Source: Porphyridium purpureum
Taxonomy: Eukaryota; Rhodophyta; Bangiophyceae; Porphyridiales; Porphyridiaceae
Length of the DNA stretch: 64,000 nucleotides
Assembly: GCA_008690995.1 (NCBI GenBank)
Contig: VRMN01000004.1
Location: 186,001-250,000 of the forward strand
Direction: 5' to 3'
Position 1 is the stretch's first letter; the number at the start of each line of letters is the position of its first letter. This document shows positions 46,638 through 55,111 of this stretch, piece by piece. The translations under genes and the position numbers were made by a program. The notes under the pieces are model-generated. The model was not told where the DNA came from and made no database searches. It worked only from the letters and a program-made list of their open reading frames with translations.

Positions 46638-47957
46638 TCACTTCTTAGCCTTCATCTTGAGCGTCTCTGACAGAAAGTGGCGCAAAGGCCCCATTCTGCC
46701 TAGGCTCTTGTTCCGCTCCACGCCCTCGGGTTGAAACACGGGCCCAGACGAGCGCGCCGATTCCCGCAGCCCTCTGGCAGGCGAGCTCATGCGTCGCTCG
46801 CGCACTGTGATCTTGCCCTCAGTGATTCCTCGCCCTGCACGGGCCTGCAGCGCTTCAATGGACGCCTGGCTTGTGCGCTTCATCGATGGCCGATCCCCAC
46901 GAATGCGCTTCGTGCCATCTGACGTCACTTCCTCCGGATCGCTATCAACATCCGGCTGCATCTCGAGCGGCTTGGGTGCCATCGTCAGGTCGCCCGTTCT
47001 ACTGAACCCCGGCCCTTGATTGAAACTCGCGTGGCGTGAGCTGATCAGCACGTAACCCGAGCGGCGAACGCTTTGGCTTCGCGAAGGCCCGCCGCTGCCG
47101 TTTTTTGGCGCGGAGTCGTTTCGGCCTCCCATCGAATCCGGTTCCTCCAGTGCATAGTTTGACGTGAGCTTGAAGCTGCCGCTGGGTGTCGTCGGGCCGC
47201 TGCGCCCCGCGATGCCGGGGGTGCCAAACGACATCGCGCGAGGACCGGCGCTGAGCCGCTGGTCGCTCCCGGTCGAGCGTTGACTCTTTGGAGTGTGGAT
47301 ATCCGCCGCAAAGTGCGCAAGGTCATCGTCCGGATGCGCGTCAAAGCGCAAGGGCTCAACTGCGTTCGCAGGGTTGCATTCGTCATCCTCGTCGCCGTCC
47401 TCAAATCTCCGTTCATCGTTGGGCTCCATCGGCGTCAGCAGCGGCGACATGGAATCGATCACCACCGTGCCCATGCTTGAGTTGGACGCGGTTAGCACCG
47501 ATAGCGCCGCCGTGCCTTCTAACGTCGCACTCTGACTTCGCCCGTTTGAGACCGCCAAGTCTTCGTCACTGACGTGCACAGAGGAAATCATCATCAAAGG
47601 CGTCTGCGGCGGGCTCGCCGAGCTCGACCGCATTGTCCGACTCTCGATCTCGACAAACTTGGGAGACAGCGGCTTGAAAATCGAGCCGGGTGCTTGAATG
47701 ATCCGCGTCGGAACAGGCGACATGTCTTCCTCGGGGTGCTCCTGCCTCGGTCGTGGTTGAACTTTTCTTTCATGTTCTTGGTGTCGCTGGTCCTGCTTGT
47801 GCGGCTCGTTTCGAGGCTGTTGCTTCAGTTGCTGCGCCGCCTGTTGCTGCGTCTGCGGCTGCTTCTGCGGCTGCTTCTGCGGCTGTTTCTGCGGCTGTTT
47901 CTGCGGCTGCTTTTGTGGCTGCTGCCCCATCCGGGGTTGCTTAGTACTACTATTCAT
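46638..47957 (-). CDS. disordered basic/acidic protein with KQPQ repeats
   Basis: 439 residues from the ATG at 47957 (MNSSTKQPRMG). The N-terminus is a Gln/Lys/Pro tract with five or six near-identical four-residue KQPQ units coded by a 12-bp repeat. The rest is Ser/Pro/Asp-rich with many SP/TP sites (MSPVPT, PLSPKF, TPMEPN, TPGIAG). The end is basic (LRHFLSETLKMKAKK). There is no membrane segment or recognised domain. Multiple SP/TP and RxxS motifs suggest a phosphorylated, perhaps cell-cycle or scaffold protein, but this is guesswork. Confidence 0.6.
   Translation of the reverse strand: MNSSTKQPRMGQQPQKQPQKQPQKQPQKQPQKQPQTQQQAAQQLKQQPRNEPHKQDQRHQEHERKVQPRPRQEHPEEDMSPVPTRIIQAPGSIFKPLSPKFVEIESRTMRSSSASPPQTPLMMISSVHVSDEDLAVSNGRSQSATLEGTAALSVLTASNSSMGTVVIDSMSPLLTPMEPNDERRFEDGDEDDECNPANAVEPLRFDAHPDDDLAHFAADIHTPKSQRSTGSDQRLSAGPRAMSFGTPGIAGRSGPTTPSGSFKLTSNYALEEPDSMGGRNDSAPKNGSGGPSRSQSVRRSGYVLISSRHASFNQGPGFSRTGDLTMAPKPLEMQPDVDSDPEEVTSDGTKRIRGDRPSMKRTSQASIEALQARAGRGITEGKITVRERRMSSPARGLRESARSSGPVFQPEGVERNKSLGRMGPLRHFLSETLKMKAKK
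47855..47918. repeat. 12-bp tandem repeat coding KQPQ
   Basis: Tandem CGGCTGYTTCTG units on the plus strand (Y = C or T). It stays in frame in the minus-strand gene. Confidence 0.75.
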
Positions 47958-49937
47958 ACGAGCGCGATCACTATCAAATCTGCTACACACGTGCACGTAC
48001 GCGTATTTATCCTACCTGGTTCACCACGTTCAACGCCCTTCTCGTCATGCGCACCACACGACACCCGCTTCCCACTTCTCAGCACGGTTTCACCGCGCGT
48101 GTCCTCGGTCGAGACTGAATCCCCCGCTTGCTCACGGCAGTTTCCACTCCTGCAGAACCCCTCGCCCTTCGCCACACACACAGACCGACTCACAGACGCA
48201 CGCGCGCGCGCGACAAGCCGGCACGCGCTCGAGTCGCACTCTGGCCACTTCGCCAATAACCGCAGCGGAACGTGTACCAATGTGATCCCGTCTCACAGCG
48301 ACCACATAACCCCCCTCCTCGCTCTCTCACCTCAACGCAAGCACCAAACCCCGTGTCCCGCGCAACGTCAGCATCCAGCTGTCAAGCCACGCCACCGCTC
48401 CAACCCGACAACCCTTGCGTCCAGCCCTGTCTCCCACCCCCGGCACTCACCACACGCCGAATCTTGACCAGCCGCCGACAAAATTAGCGCGAGCGGCTGC
48501 AAGCCTGCTGCGCAACCCCGCTCGCCAGCACCACGATCCCCGCGCAACACCGCGAACCACTCCACACACCCAAACACCAACCCATCAACGTGGACGCGTC
48601 CACGCCTCCGAATCAGCCCGCGCCTTTGTCTCTCTCTTTCTGTCCCCCCTCTTTTTCCACACAACCCTCACTCCCCTCTTTCTCCCACCTCTTTCTGTTT
48701 TTTCTGCTCTCTTTTTTTTGTCTCTGTGTCCATTTCTGTATGATTTTTAAGGGGGATTCTGTTATGGAAAATGCAGCTAGCTCACATACCGCAGCCAACA
48801 TCTCCGGTGTTCTTTGCCTAGCAAAACAGCGCTTCAACACAAACACAAGTCAACCACACACGCATAGAGAACAAGAAACATACAACACTGCAAAAGCTGA
48901 GCCGTCTACACTGATCCCCTCCCTCCTCCGTTCAAAAAAAACACCAGAAAAAAGGACCACGAAAAGTCGTGGTGTGTTCGAAATTGGGCGTGTTTGCAGG
49001 CTTTGGCTTTTTGGACGCGCCAGTGCGTCACGCGTCCCCGTTGTGCGACGCGTGCGCGCAGCAGCAGAATTCAAACGGAGATGACGTGGCTGCGGTTTCG
49101 CGGTGCACGAGCGGCGTGCGGCAGGGCTGACACTGTACTTCGGCGCTGTAATGCACCATTGTCGTGCGCGTGAGACCGAGCGCGAGGGTGGAACTGGCTG
49201 GCGTGATTGTGGTCGCGAGGGGCTGTGTGAACAAGGTCATGCGTTCGCATGGTGTCTGTGAGTTAGTGACGGTGGTGGACTGGACAACGCAGCGCAGCCG
49301 TGCCGCGCGCGTCGCTGCGTTTGACGTGACCAAGATGGCGATGGTGCGCCCATGCGCGCGCTACATCATCGGGATGTCGCTCGGACGAGGACACTCAAGG
49401 AAGAGCGAAAGAACTGGCAGAAGCGGGTCTCGAATGCGCGAGCTGTCCTGTCCGTCCGCGACAAGCCCAATCTGCGGCATCACAATGACACAAAAGTCCT
49501 CACGTGCGGAAGACCGGAAAGGGAACAATGCGCAGGGCGTGTTCTGTGTACAGTCGCACTGTACTTTTAATCTCAGCGGCCCTTCCACGCACCGCGGCGC
49601 GCACGAGATTTCGAGATTCCCGCGCCGCTTCCTGACGATTGGTGTGTCGCGGCCGTGCGGACATTCCACTCCCGGCTCAAAGAGGAAGCGCCGCCGCTCC
49701 ACACGCCAGCCAGCCGAACCGGCCCAGCCACCTCCCTCACCTTCTTGCGCATGGGTACTTAAAACGAGCAACGTGCCGCAGGTCGGACAGACTCAAGACA
49801 GCCCACGGGACGATTTGGGAAGGAGCCGAGGCACGCGCGAATACACAGAGGCAAGGAGATAGAGCGTGGGTGCGGTTCATGGATATCTCATTGTTTCACA
49901 TTGTCGAGCAGAGCAGCTGCCTACTGTGCGCCAAACC
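47958..49937. other. 2 kb gene-poor region
   Basis: Pyrimidine-rich at 48030-48720, then mixed. ACTGTAC at 49132 and a perfect GTACAGT-N3-ACTGTAC dyad at 49548-49564. ORFs on both strands at 49028-49862 overlap each other; only a Cys-rich minus-strand frame (49361-49771) looks even slightly protein-like. No gene is called. Confidence 0.4.
49548..49564. promoter_or_regulatory. 17-bp GTACAGT-N3-ACTGTAC palindrome
   Basis: GTACAGTCGCACTGTAC, a perfect dyad with spacer CGC, about 375 bp before the GLTP-domain start. Confidence 0.4.
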
Positions 49938-50987
49938 ATGTGGGGCTTAATAGTAGCTGGACTGGTTGTCCTGGGGCTGACCCGGAGACAGCGAAAAGAA
50001 GTGCACAAAGGCATGGGACAACATCCTGCGCAATCAAGCACGACAGTTGGGCAGGCGTCAAAAAGTACATTACCCGGGTTGGCGATGTGCATTGACATGA
50101 TCTCGCCCGTCACGACGCCGCCGAGCTCGCCCACGAAGGTGTTCGACCGCCCTGGTGCTGATGAAAACGACATACGCTCAGTCTCGTTGGGATCAGATCC
50201 TGGCACGCCTGACGCTGCGTCCATGATTTCCGAAGAAGAAGACTGTGGGGAGCGTGTGGATCATTTTATTATTATGGCCGAGTCCTGGGGTTCCAGTCGT
50301 ATGTGGGTGGATGACAAAGGAACCGACATTGATCTGGCCGTTTTCTGTGACGCCATTGTTTCATCCTTGGGCATCTTTGACTATCTGCTGAGCGCGCGCG
50401 GTAGTTTTCTAAAGGAAAGAGTCAAGAAGGACTTCCTGAAGCACGTCGCGCGGATTTTGGAACGTTGCGATGCATTCGGGACTTCGCGTATGAGCGAGGT
50501 ATTGAATCATGAAAGCGCAGCCGGCACGGCAGCCATGTGCGAGCCATCGGCAACCGACTCCTTGCTGTGGCTGAAACGCAACTTGCAATTCAATTTGCTC
50601 GCCCTGCGCAACGTGTGCGCGCAAGCATGGTCGCCTCAAAAATCTGGCGTCCGATCAATTTTTGAGCTCGCATACTCACAGACATTGGCCCGGTGCTACA
50701 ATTTCTGGCTCCGCAAGATGATTGGCGCGGCATTATGCCTCATGCCAGAATCCGATGTTGAATTTGTTGAAAAGTGTCTCGGCTACGACACGTTCGGACA
50801 TGGCATCGACTCCATTCTCAAGTTTCTAGCTCCCGCAACACTGGTGACGGACGCCATTGTGGACCATTACAATGCGCATGGTTTGGAGGCCAGAGAATGT
50901 ACACTGCGAGTCCAGTCATCTTCTTGTTCCAGCTGCGCCGTTCAGAGGGAGTACTCGTGGTTTGGAGGATACATCGAGCCGCAATAA
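49938..50987 (+). CDS. GLTP-domain lipid transfer protein with N-terminal membrane segment
   Basis: 349 residues from the ATG at 49938 (MWGLIVAGLVVLGL, a short membrane anchor followed by RRQRK). A Ser/Pro-rich spacer leads to the GLTP fold (about 130-325): FCDAIVSSLGIFDYLLS, KDFLKHVARILERCDAFG, DSLLWLKRNLQFNLLALRNV, ELAYSQTLARCYNFWLRKMIGAALCLMP, and FVEKCLGY. Family proteins move glycolipids or ceramide-1-phosphate between membranes. The Trp of the headgroup stack is kept (LLWLKR). By my manual alignment the first Asp is kept, Asn becomes His, Lys becomes Arg, and the Y-H-x-W histidine becomes Asn (YNFW). Ligand preference is therefore doubtful. The stop codon sits inside an AATAAA word, and the 3' end overlaps METTL5 antisense. 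Confidence 0.75.
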   Translation: MWGLIVAGLVVLGLTRRQRKEVHKGMGQHPAQSSTTVGQASKSTLPGLAMCIDMISPVTTPPSSPTKVFDRPGADENDIRSVSLGSDPGTPDAASMISEEEDCGERVDHFIIMAESWGSSRMWVDDKGTDIDLAVFCDAIVSSLGIFDYLLSARGSFLKERVKKDFLKHVARILERCDAFGTSRMSEVLNHESAAGTAAMCEPSATDSLLWLKRNLQFNLLALRNVCAQAWSPQKSGVRSIFELAYSQTLARCYNFWLRKMIGAALCLMPESDVEFVEKCLGYDTFGHGIDSILKFLAPATLVTDAIVDHYNAHGLEARECTLRVQSSSCSSCAVQREYSWFGGYIEPQ

Positions 50988-51626
50988 ATCAACCTCTATG
51001 TCCGTCGACTGCTTTTTGTGAAACGCATAGGTGCGTGGTAGGTCAAAACGTAGCTGGGCCAGCGCTTCTGCGCGGCAACCCCACTCTCTTGTCGCTTTCG
51101 CGATTAAAAAGTCGCGCGTAGAACTCTTGTGCAGCGAATACACCGCCACTCGGGCGATTCGAACGGCGGCGCGAAGGAAATCTACATCTGCGCCTTTCAC
51201 GCGCGTTCCAAACGGCGGGTTCATGATCACAATATCTGCCATGTTGTCGCGTAGCGGCAGATCAGCGCCAAGTATATCTGCTCTCATAAATTCGAGGACA
51301 TGTCCGTCGTCGCTCTCGTCATCTTCCCGGTCGCCAGCGATCCCCAGACGTTCAGCATTCTGACGCGCTAGCTTCAGGGCATCGGCGTCAATATCCACAC
51401 AAAGCACGCTAGCTGCCCCAAGAACGCAGCATGCGAGACCCAGAATCCCGCTGCCGGTGCCCAAGTCGACCACTGAACGCCCTTCCAGCCCTTCATACTT
51501 GGCGTCAATGGTGTGTGCCATGATGGCGGCAAGATGTGCCGAGGTCGAGTACTGCTCAAGCTGCACGTTGGGCGCCTCGAACGGCGCTACGGCGGTAAGC
51601 ACCGACTCAAGCTCACGGAGTTTCAT
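50916..51626 (-). CDS. METTL5: METTL5-type 18S rRNA N6-adenosine methyltransferase
   Basis: 236 residues (human 209). It shows MKLRELESVLTAVAPF, PNVQLEQYSTSAHLAAIM, motif I VVDLGTGSGILGLACCVLGA, VLCVDIDADALKLARQN, the catalytic NPPF motif in VIMNPPFGTRVKGADVDFLRAA, and VYSLHKSSTRDFLI with a C-terminal FHKKQSTDIEVDLLRL. All are METTL5 hallmarks. With TRMT112 it methylates a single adenosine of 18S rRNA (A1832 in human). A DDESDDG insertion follows motif II. The last 72 bp overlap the 3' coding end of the GLTP gene on the other strand. Confidence 0.9.
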   Translation of the reverse strand: MKLRELESVLTAVAPFEAPNVQLEQYSTSAHLAAIMAHTIDAKYEGLEGRSVVDLGTGSGILGLACCVLGAASVLCVDIDADALKLARQNAERLGIAGDREDDESDDGHVLEFMRADILGADLPLRDNMADIVIMNPPFGTRVKGADVDFLRAAVRIARVAVYSLHKSSTRDFLIAKATREWGCRAEALAQLRFDLPRTYAFHKKQSTDIEVDLLRLDVSSKPRVLPLNGAAGTRR

Positions 51627-51873
51627 GGCCGCCTCAAGTCATTCGTGTTCAAACCCAAACTGAGAGTGACAAGCGAAAGTGGCTCGTCCCTTGTCAGCTC
51701 GACAAGGGCGCACAAGTTTGAGTTCACGGATCACCGCCAGGTTTAATTATCAAATTCATGATTACGATTCTGGTGTGCGGATCCTTCAATGCGCATGTGG
51801 GCGCCTTTCTCTTGGCAGGTAAGCACTTGTATCCATCTGACGCTGTTGATCGCTGCAAATTACACACGTTCAT

Positions 51874-54078
51874 TTACAGCACCTTTCGCAACTTGACGAT
51901 TGAGCGAAGGAACGCCTTTGCCGTGAGCGACAGCTTGGTCTTGTTATAGGCGTCGCCGCAAGCACGCAGCGATTCGGCATACGTTGGGTATGGATGGATG
52001 ACTGAAGCAAGAGTGCCGAGTCCAATTTTTTGCTGTATACACAGCGTAGCTTCGGCAATGATGCTAGAAGCGGCGGGGCCCACTGCAGTGACGCCAAGGA
52101 TTTCGTCCGACCCTTGCTTGCACAAGACGCGTACAAAACCCTTTCGCGCATCGTCACACATGGCGCGATCGTTTGACGCAAAGGGCTTTTCGTATGCATC
52201 ATAGGGAACATCACGCGCTTCCAGCTCAGCACGCGTTGCGCCCACGGTAGCAAGCTCGGGTTCCGTGTAAACGCAGCGCGGTATAATCAGAGATTCCTGC
52301 GTCTCACTGCCAAAGAACAAGGCATTGCGGATCACAGCACGCGCTGAAAAGTCTGCCGAGTGCGTAAAGTTAAACGGGAATGATGAAATATCGCCAACTG
52401 CGTACACTTGCGCATTGCTGCTCTGGAAAAGTTCGTTGACTTGAACGCCACTTTTCTCGTTGAACTCAATGCCAGCTCGAGCAAGCTCGAGCCCTTGCAC
52501 ATTCGGAACAGAGCCTGTGGCTACGAGAAGCGCGTCAAACTCAAACGATGCCGCGCCAGCATCGGAACGGTCTTTGCTTTTGCGACGCGACACCTCCATG
52601 CGTCCCCGCATGTACCCAGGGACATTGCTAGGCTCGCCCGGCACAACATCAACTTTCAGGTATTTTTCAACGTCAAGCACTGAATTGACGCCCGACTGAC
52701 GCAGCTCTTCAAGGACGCACTCGCTTGCATCGAGGTCCTCGTTTTTCAGGATCCGCTCGTTTCTCCCGAAGAGTGTCACATCACTTCCCAGGCACGCAAA
52801 CGCGTACGCGAGTTCAATACCGACCGGCCCATCTCCCATCACAGCCAGCCGCTGCGGCAGTACGGAGAGATTGAACACAGTCTTATGGGTCATACCCAGG
52901 AAGTGCGTGCCTGCATCTGGAGCCGTCGGGCCGCGGTCGACGTTGTCAGCCAAACCAGGAATATTTGGTACGCGTGCCTTGCCTCCCGCCGCCACGACAC
53001 AGCGCGTGAACTGGAGCGTACGCCTTGTGCCGTCTTCGCCCTTGAGGAGCAAGCTGTCCTTGCCGTTGAATGATGCACGCGCGCGAAAAACATCGACGCC
53101 CAGTTTGTTCGCAAAGCGCGCTGCCGAGTCGACCTCTGCAATTTCTGCGCGCACGGTGCGCAGCCTCTGCATGACCTGTGCAAAGTCAATGCGGAGCTCA
53201 CCGTCTAGATATATTCCATTTCGAGCGGCGTTGCGCTGCAATTCACGCACCGTTTTGACCTGCTTTGCAGAGTGCAGGAGGCTCTTGGACGGCACACAGC
53301 CAACATTGAGACAGTCGCCGCCAAGTAAGCCGGCTTCGATCAGCGCCACACGCGCACCAATACCCGCCGCTGATGCGGCCGTGACCAGCCCGCCGGCACC
53401 TGCTCCAATGACGACCAGATCGTACACGTCAGCCGTACGCGGGTTTCTCCAGTTCGCCGGGAAAACCTTTTGCAACAAGTCACTGTTCGCCTCATCTGCA
53501 GGCCACAGTTTGAGCTCTTCGGGAAAAGAGCCATTTGACCAGCGCGCACCTTCGTTTACCTGTCCACCATGCGCCGTCTGCGCGTCTAGCGTGAAACGAT
53601 AAAAGTACTCCATATTCTCAAAGCCGTGGTCTCGCAAGACATGCTCAATCAAGCCAGCGTCAACGAGCTTCTGCCCAAGTGCGAGCGCCTCTCGATCGTT
53701 TTTCGCGTGTCCACTGGCAACCAGCCAGGCACAAGCTTCGGTGCCGAGGAAACAGTCTGGAAACACGCGCAATAAATACCTCCGATCTTTCACATCCACC
53801 TGCTTGCTCATTTCCTCAGCAAGCTCCCGCAATCTTGCGCGCTGCGCCAGGTCCGACGAGCCACTCCCCACCATGTCCAATTGTCCAGGCAGACGCCTTG
53901 CCCGACCAGCCGCACGTGGACGCCGAGCCAGACCATCCTGACGCCGTTCTGCGCTGCTCCTCACCAAGCCCGCGCGGCTCTCCCGCCTGACGACATGACC
54001 GCACACGCGGACCTCGCCCGCGGCACGCACAGGCGCACGCGGTTCTGCCGCACTCACCACAAATCCTGCACGACGCAT
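51874..54078 (-). CDS. DEP domain fused to class I pyridine nucleotide-disulfide oxidoreductase
   Basis: 734 residues from the first ATG (54078, MRRAGFVVSA); an ATG at 53874 would give 666 residues without the Arg-rich leader. A DEP domain lies at about 95-165: RRYLLRVFPDCFLGTEACAW, GHAKNDREALALGQKLVDAGLIEHVLRDHGF, and YFYRF. Then comes a mercuric-reductase/lipoamide-dehydrogenase-like flavoenzyme. It has FAD site DLVVIGAGAGGLVTAASAAG, redox pair CLNVGC in GGDCLNVGCVPSKSL, NAD(P) site RLAVMGDGPVGIELAYAF, VYAVGDISS, and C-terminal HPYPTYAES. There is no MerA C-terminal Cys pair or heavy-metal domain. DEP domains dock proteins on membranes or GPCR complexes. The substrate is unknown, perhaps a disulfide or quinone. 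Confidence 0.8.
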   Translation of the reverse strand: MRRAGFVVSAAEPRAPVRAAGEVRVCGHVVRRESRAGLVRSSAERRQDGLARRPRAAGRARRLPGQLDMVGSGSSDLAQRARLRELAEEMSKQVDVKDRRYLLRVFPDCFLGTEACAWLVASGHAKNDREALALGQKLVDAGLIEHVLRDHGFENMEYFYRFTLDAQTAHGGQVNEGARWSNGSFPEELKLWPADEANSDLLQKVFPANWRNPRTADVYDLVVIGAGAGGLVTAASAAGIGARVALIEAGLLGGDCLNVGCVPSKSLLHSAKQVKTVRELQRNAARNGIYLDGELRIDFAQVMQRLRTVRAEIAEVDSAARFANKLGVDVFRARASFNGKDSLLLKGEDGTRRTLQFTRCVVAAGGKARVPNIPGLADNVDRGPTAPDAGTHFLGMTHKTVFNLSVLPQRLAVMGDGPVGIELAYAFACLGSDVTLFGRNERILKNEDLDASECVLEELRQSGVNSVLDVEKYLKVDVVPGEPSNVPGYMRGRMEVSRRKSKDRSDAGAASFEFDALLVATGSVPNVQGLELARAGIEFNEKSGVQVNELFQSSNAQVYAVGDISSFPFNFTHSADFSARAVIRNALFFGSETQESLIIPRCVYTEPELATVGATRAELEARDVPYDAYEKPFASNDRAMCDDARKGFVRVLCKQGSDEILGVTAVGPAASSIIAEATLCIQQKIGLGTLASVIHPYPTYAESLRACGDAYNKTKLSLTAKAFLRSIVKLRKVL

Positions 54079-54472
54079 CTCCACACACACCCCATCCTCG
54101 CACCGCAACTCCCACTCTCCATCCTTTCCCGCGCTCGCGACTTTTGTTCGCTCCAGCTGAAAGCACAAGTTCAGCTGACGAGGTACAGTGTTTAGTTAGA
54201 ATGAGGGTTGGTTGGTTAGATTCAGGGTTCTTCTCGGCTTGCGGATCAGCGGCGCGACTGACGGGGGTACAGTCAGGGTCACCGGCGGTGTGACCTACTA
54301 TAGAAATGAGAAATTTGGGGGGTTTTACATAGAAAGCTGAGTGGGTCTGAAGAGCAAGGGGAAGGAGACGGTGAGGGGGAGAAGAAGTGGGTGAGGTAGA
54401 CCGAGGGAGGGAGGGAAAGAAGAAGCGGGGTGTGGGGCGAGGTGTGGGGTTGGGGGTTTGTGTGCAGGCGCG
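54079..54472. other. divergent promoter region DEP-flavoprotein / eS19
   Basis: About 390 bp with GTACAGTG at 54183 and GTACAGTC at 54267. G-rich 5' UTR before eS19. No gene supported. Confidence 0.45.
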
Positions 54473-54913
54473 ATGGAGAAGAAGTATGCAGGGTGCACGG
54501 TGAAGGATGTTGCCGCGGCGGAGTTTATTGCGGTGTACGCCGCGCATTTGAAAAAGGTGGGAGCGATCGAGGTGCCCAAGTACGTGGACTATGTGAAGAC
54601 GTCGCCAAGAAAGGAGCTCGCGCCGTACGATCAGGACTGGTACTACGTGCGCGTCGCGTCGCTGGCGAGACGCGTGTACTGCAGGGGAGGAACGGGCGTG
54701 GGCTCGTTCGCCAAGGTGTACGGAGGGACCAAGAACAACGGCACGCGCCCGAGCCATTTCAAGAAGGCGTCGCGCTCTATCATTCGCCACGCGCTGCAGC
54801 AGCTGGAAAAGGTCGGCGTCATTGAAAAAGACCCGCACGGCGGCCGAAGGCTCACACGAAAGGGACAGGCCGAAATGGATACACAAGCTGCCACGCTGCT
54901 CGAAACCAACTAG
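54473..54913 (+). CDS. RPS19: ribosomal protein eS19
   Basis: 146 residues (human 145). The start is MEKKYAGCTVKDV; five in-frame codons upstream are not needed. Conserved eS19 segments include EFIAVYAAHLKKVGAIEVPKYVDYVKT, KELAPYDQDWYYVRVASLARRVYC, GVGSFAKVYGG, HFKKASRSIIRHALQQLEKVGVI, and GGRRLTRKGQAEMD. It is a small (40S) subunit head protein needed for 18S rRNA maturation. An AATAAA at 54991-54996 is a likely polyadenylation signal. Confidence 0.95.
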   Translation: MEKKYAGCTVKDVAAAEFIAVYAAHLKKVGAIEVPKYVDYVKTSPRKELAPYDQDWYYVRVASLARRVYCRGGTGVGSFAKVYGGTKNNGTRPSHFKKASRSIIRHALQQLEKVGVIEKDPHGGRRLTRKGQAEMDTQAATLLETN

Positions 54914-54990
54914 ATCCCGTGCGTGTGTGCATTCATGCTCCGGGCGCCTGTGTTCGTGGCATGGATTTGTAAAATGCGCCTTGGACAAAC

Positions 54991-54996
54991 AATAAA
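54991..54996 (+). other. likely polyadenylation signal of eS19
   Basis: AATAAA lies 78 bp after the eS19 stop. It argues that the next gene starts further downstream. Confidence 0.5.
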
Positions 54997-55111
54997 AGTG
55001 AAAAATCGCAACTTTGTGCCTTCATTCCCCAGCACGATCGGCGGGTGCCGACCGAGCTACATTCGAAAATCGCTTTTGCCATCAGAGGTGGTAAAGGAAG
55101 GAAGACACAAA

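Noticed and set aside
49164-49862. 232-codon plus-strand ORF
   Set aside because: Arg/Ser/Pro-rich, no domain, and overlaps an equally weak minus-strand frame.
51758-51885. MITILVCGSFN... ORF followed by GTAAGC and TTACAG, resembling an exon-intron pair
   Set aside because: The would-be second exon is antisense to the end of the DEP-flavoprotein gene and yields only a few residues without family match.
54923-55111. N-terminal extension of SEN34
   Set aside because: Starts with GTG and spans the likely polyadenylation signal of eS19; the conserved domain begins after 55112.
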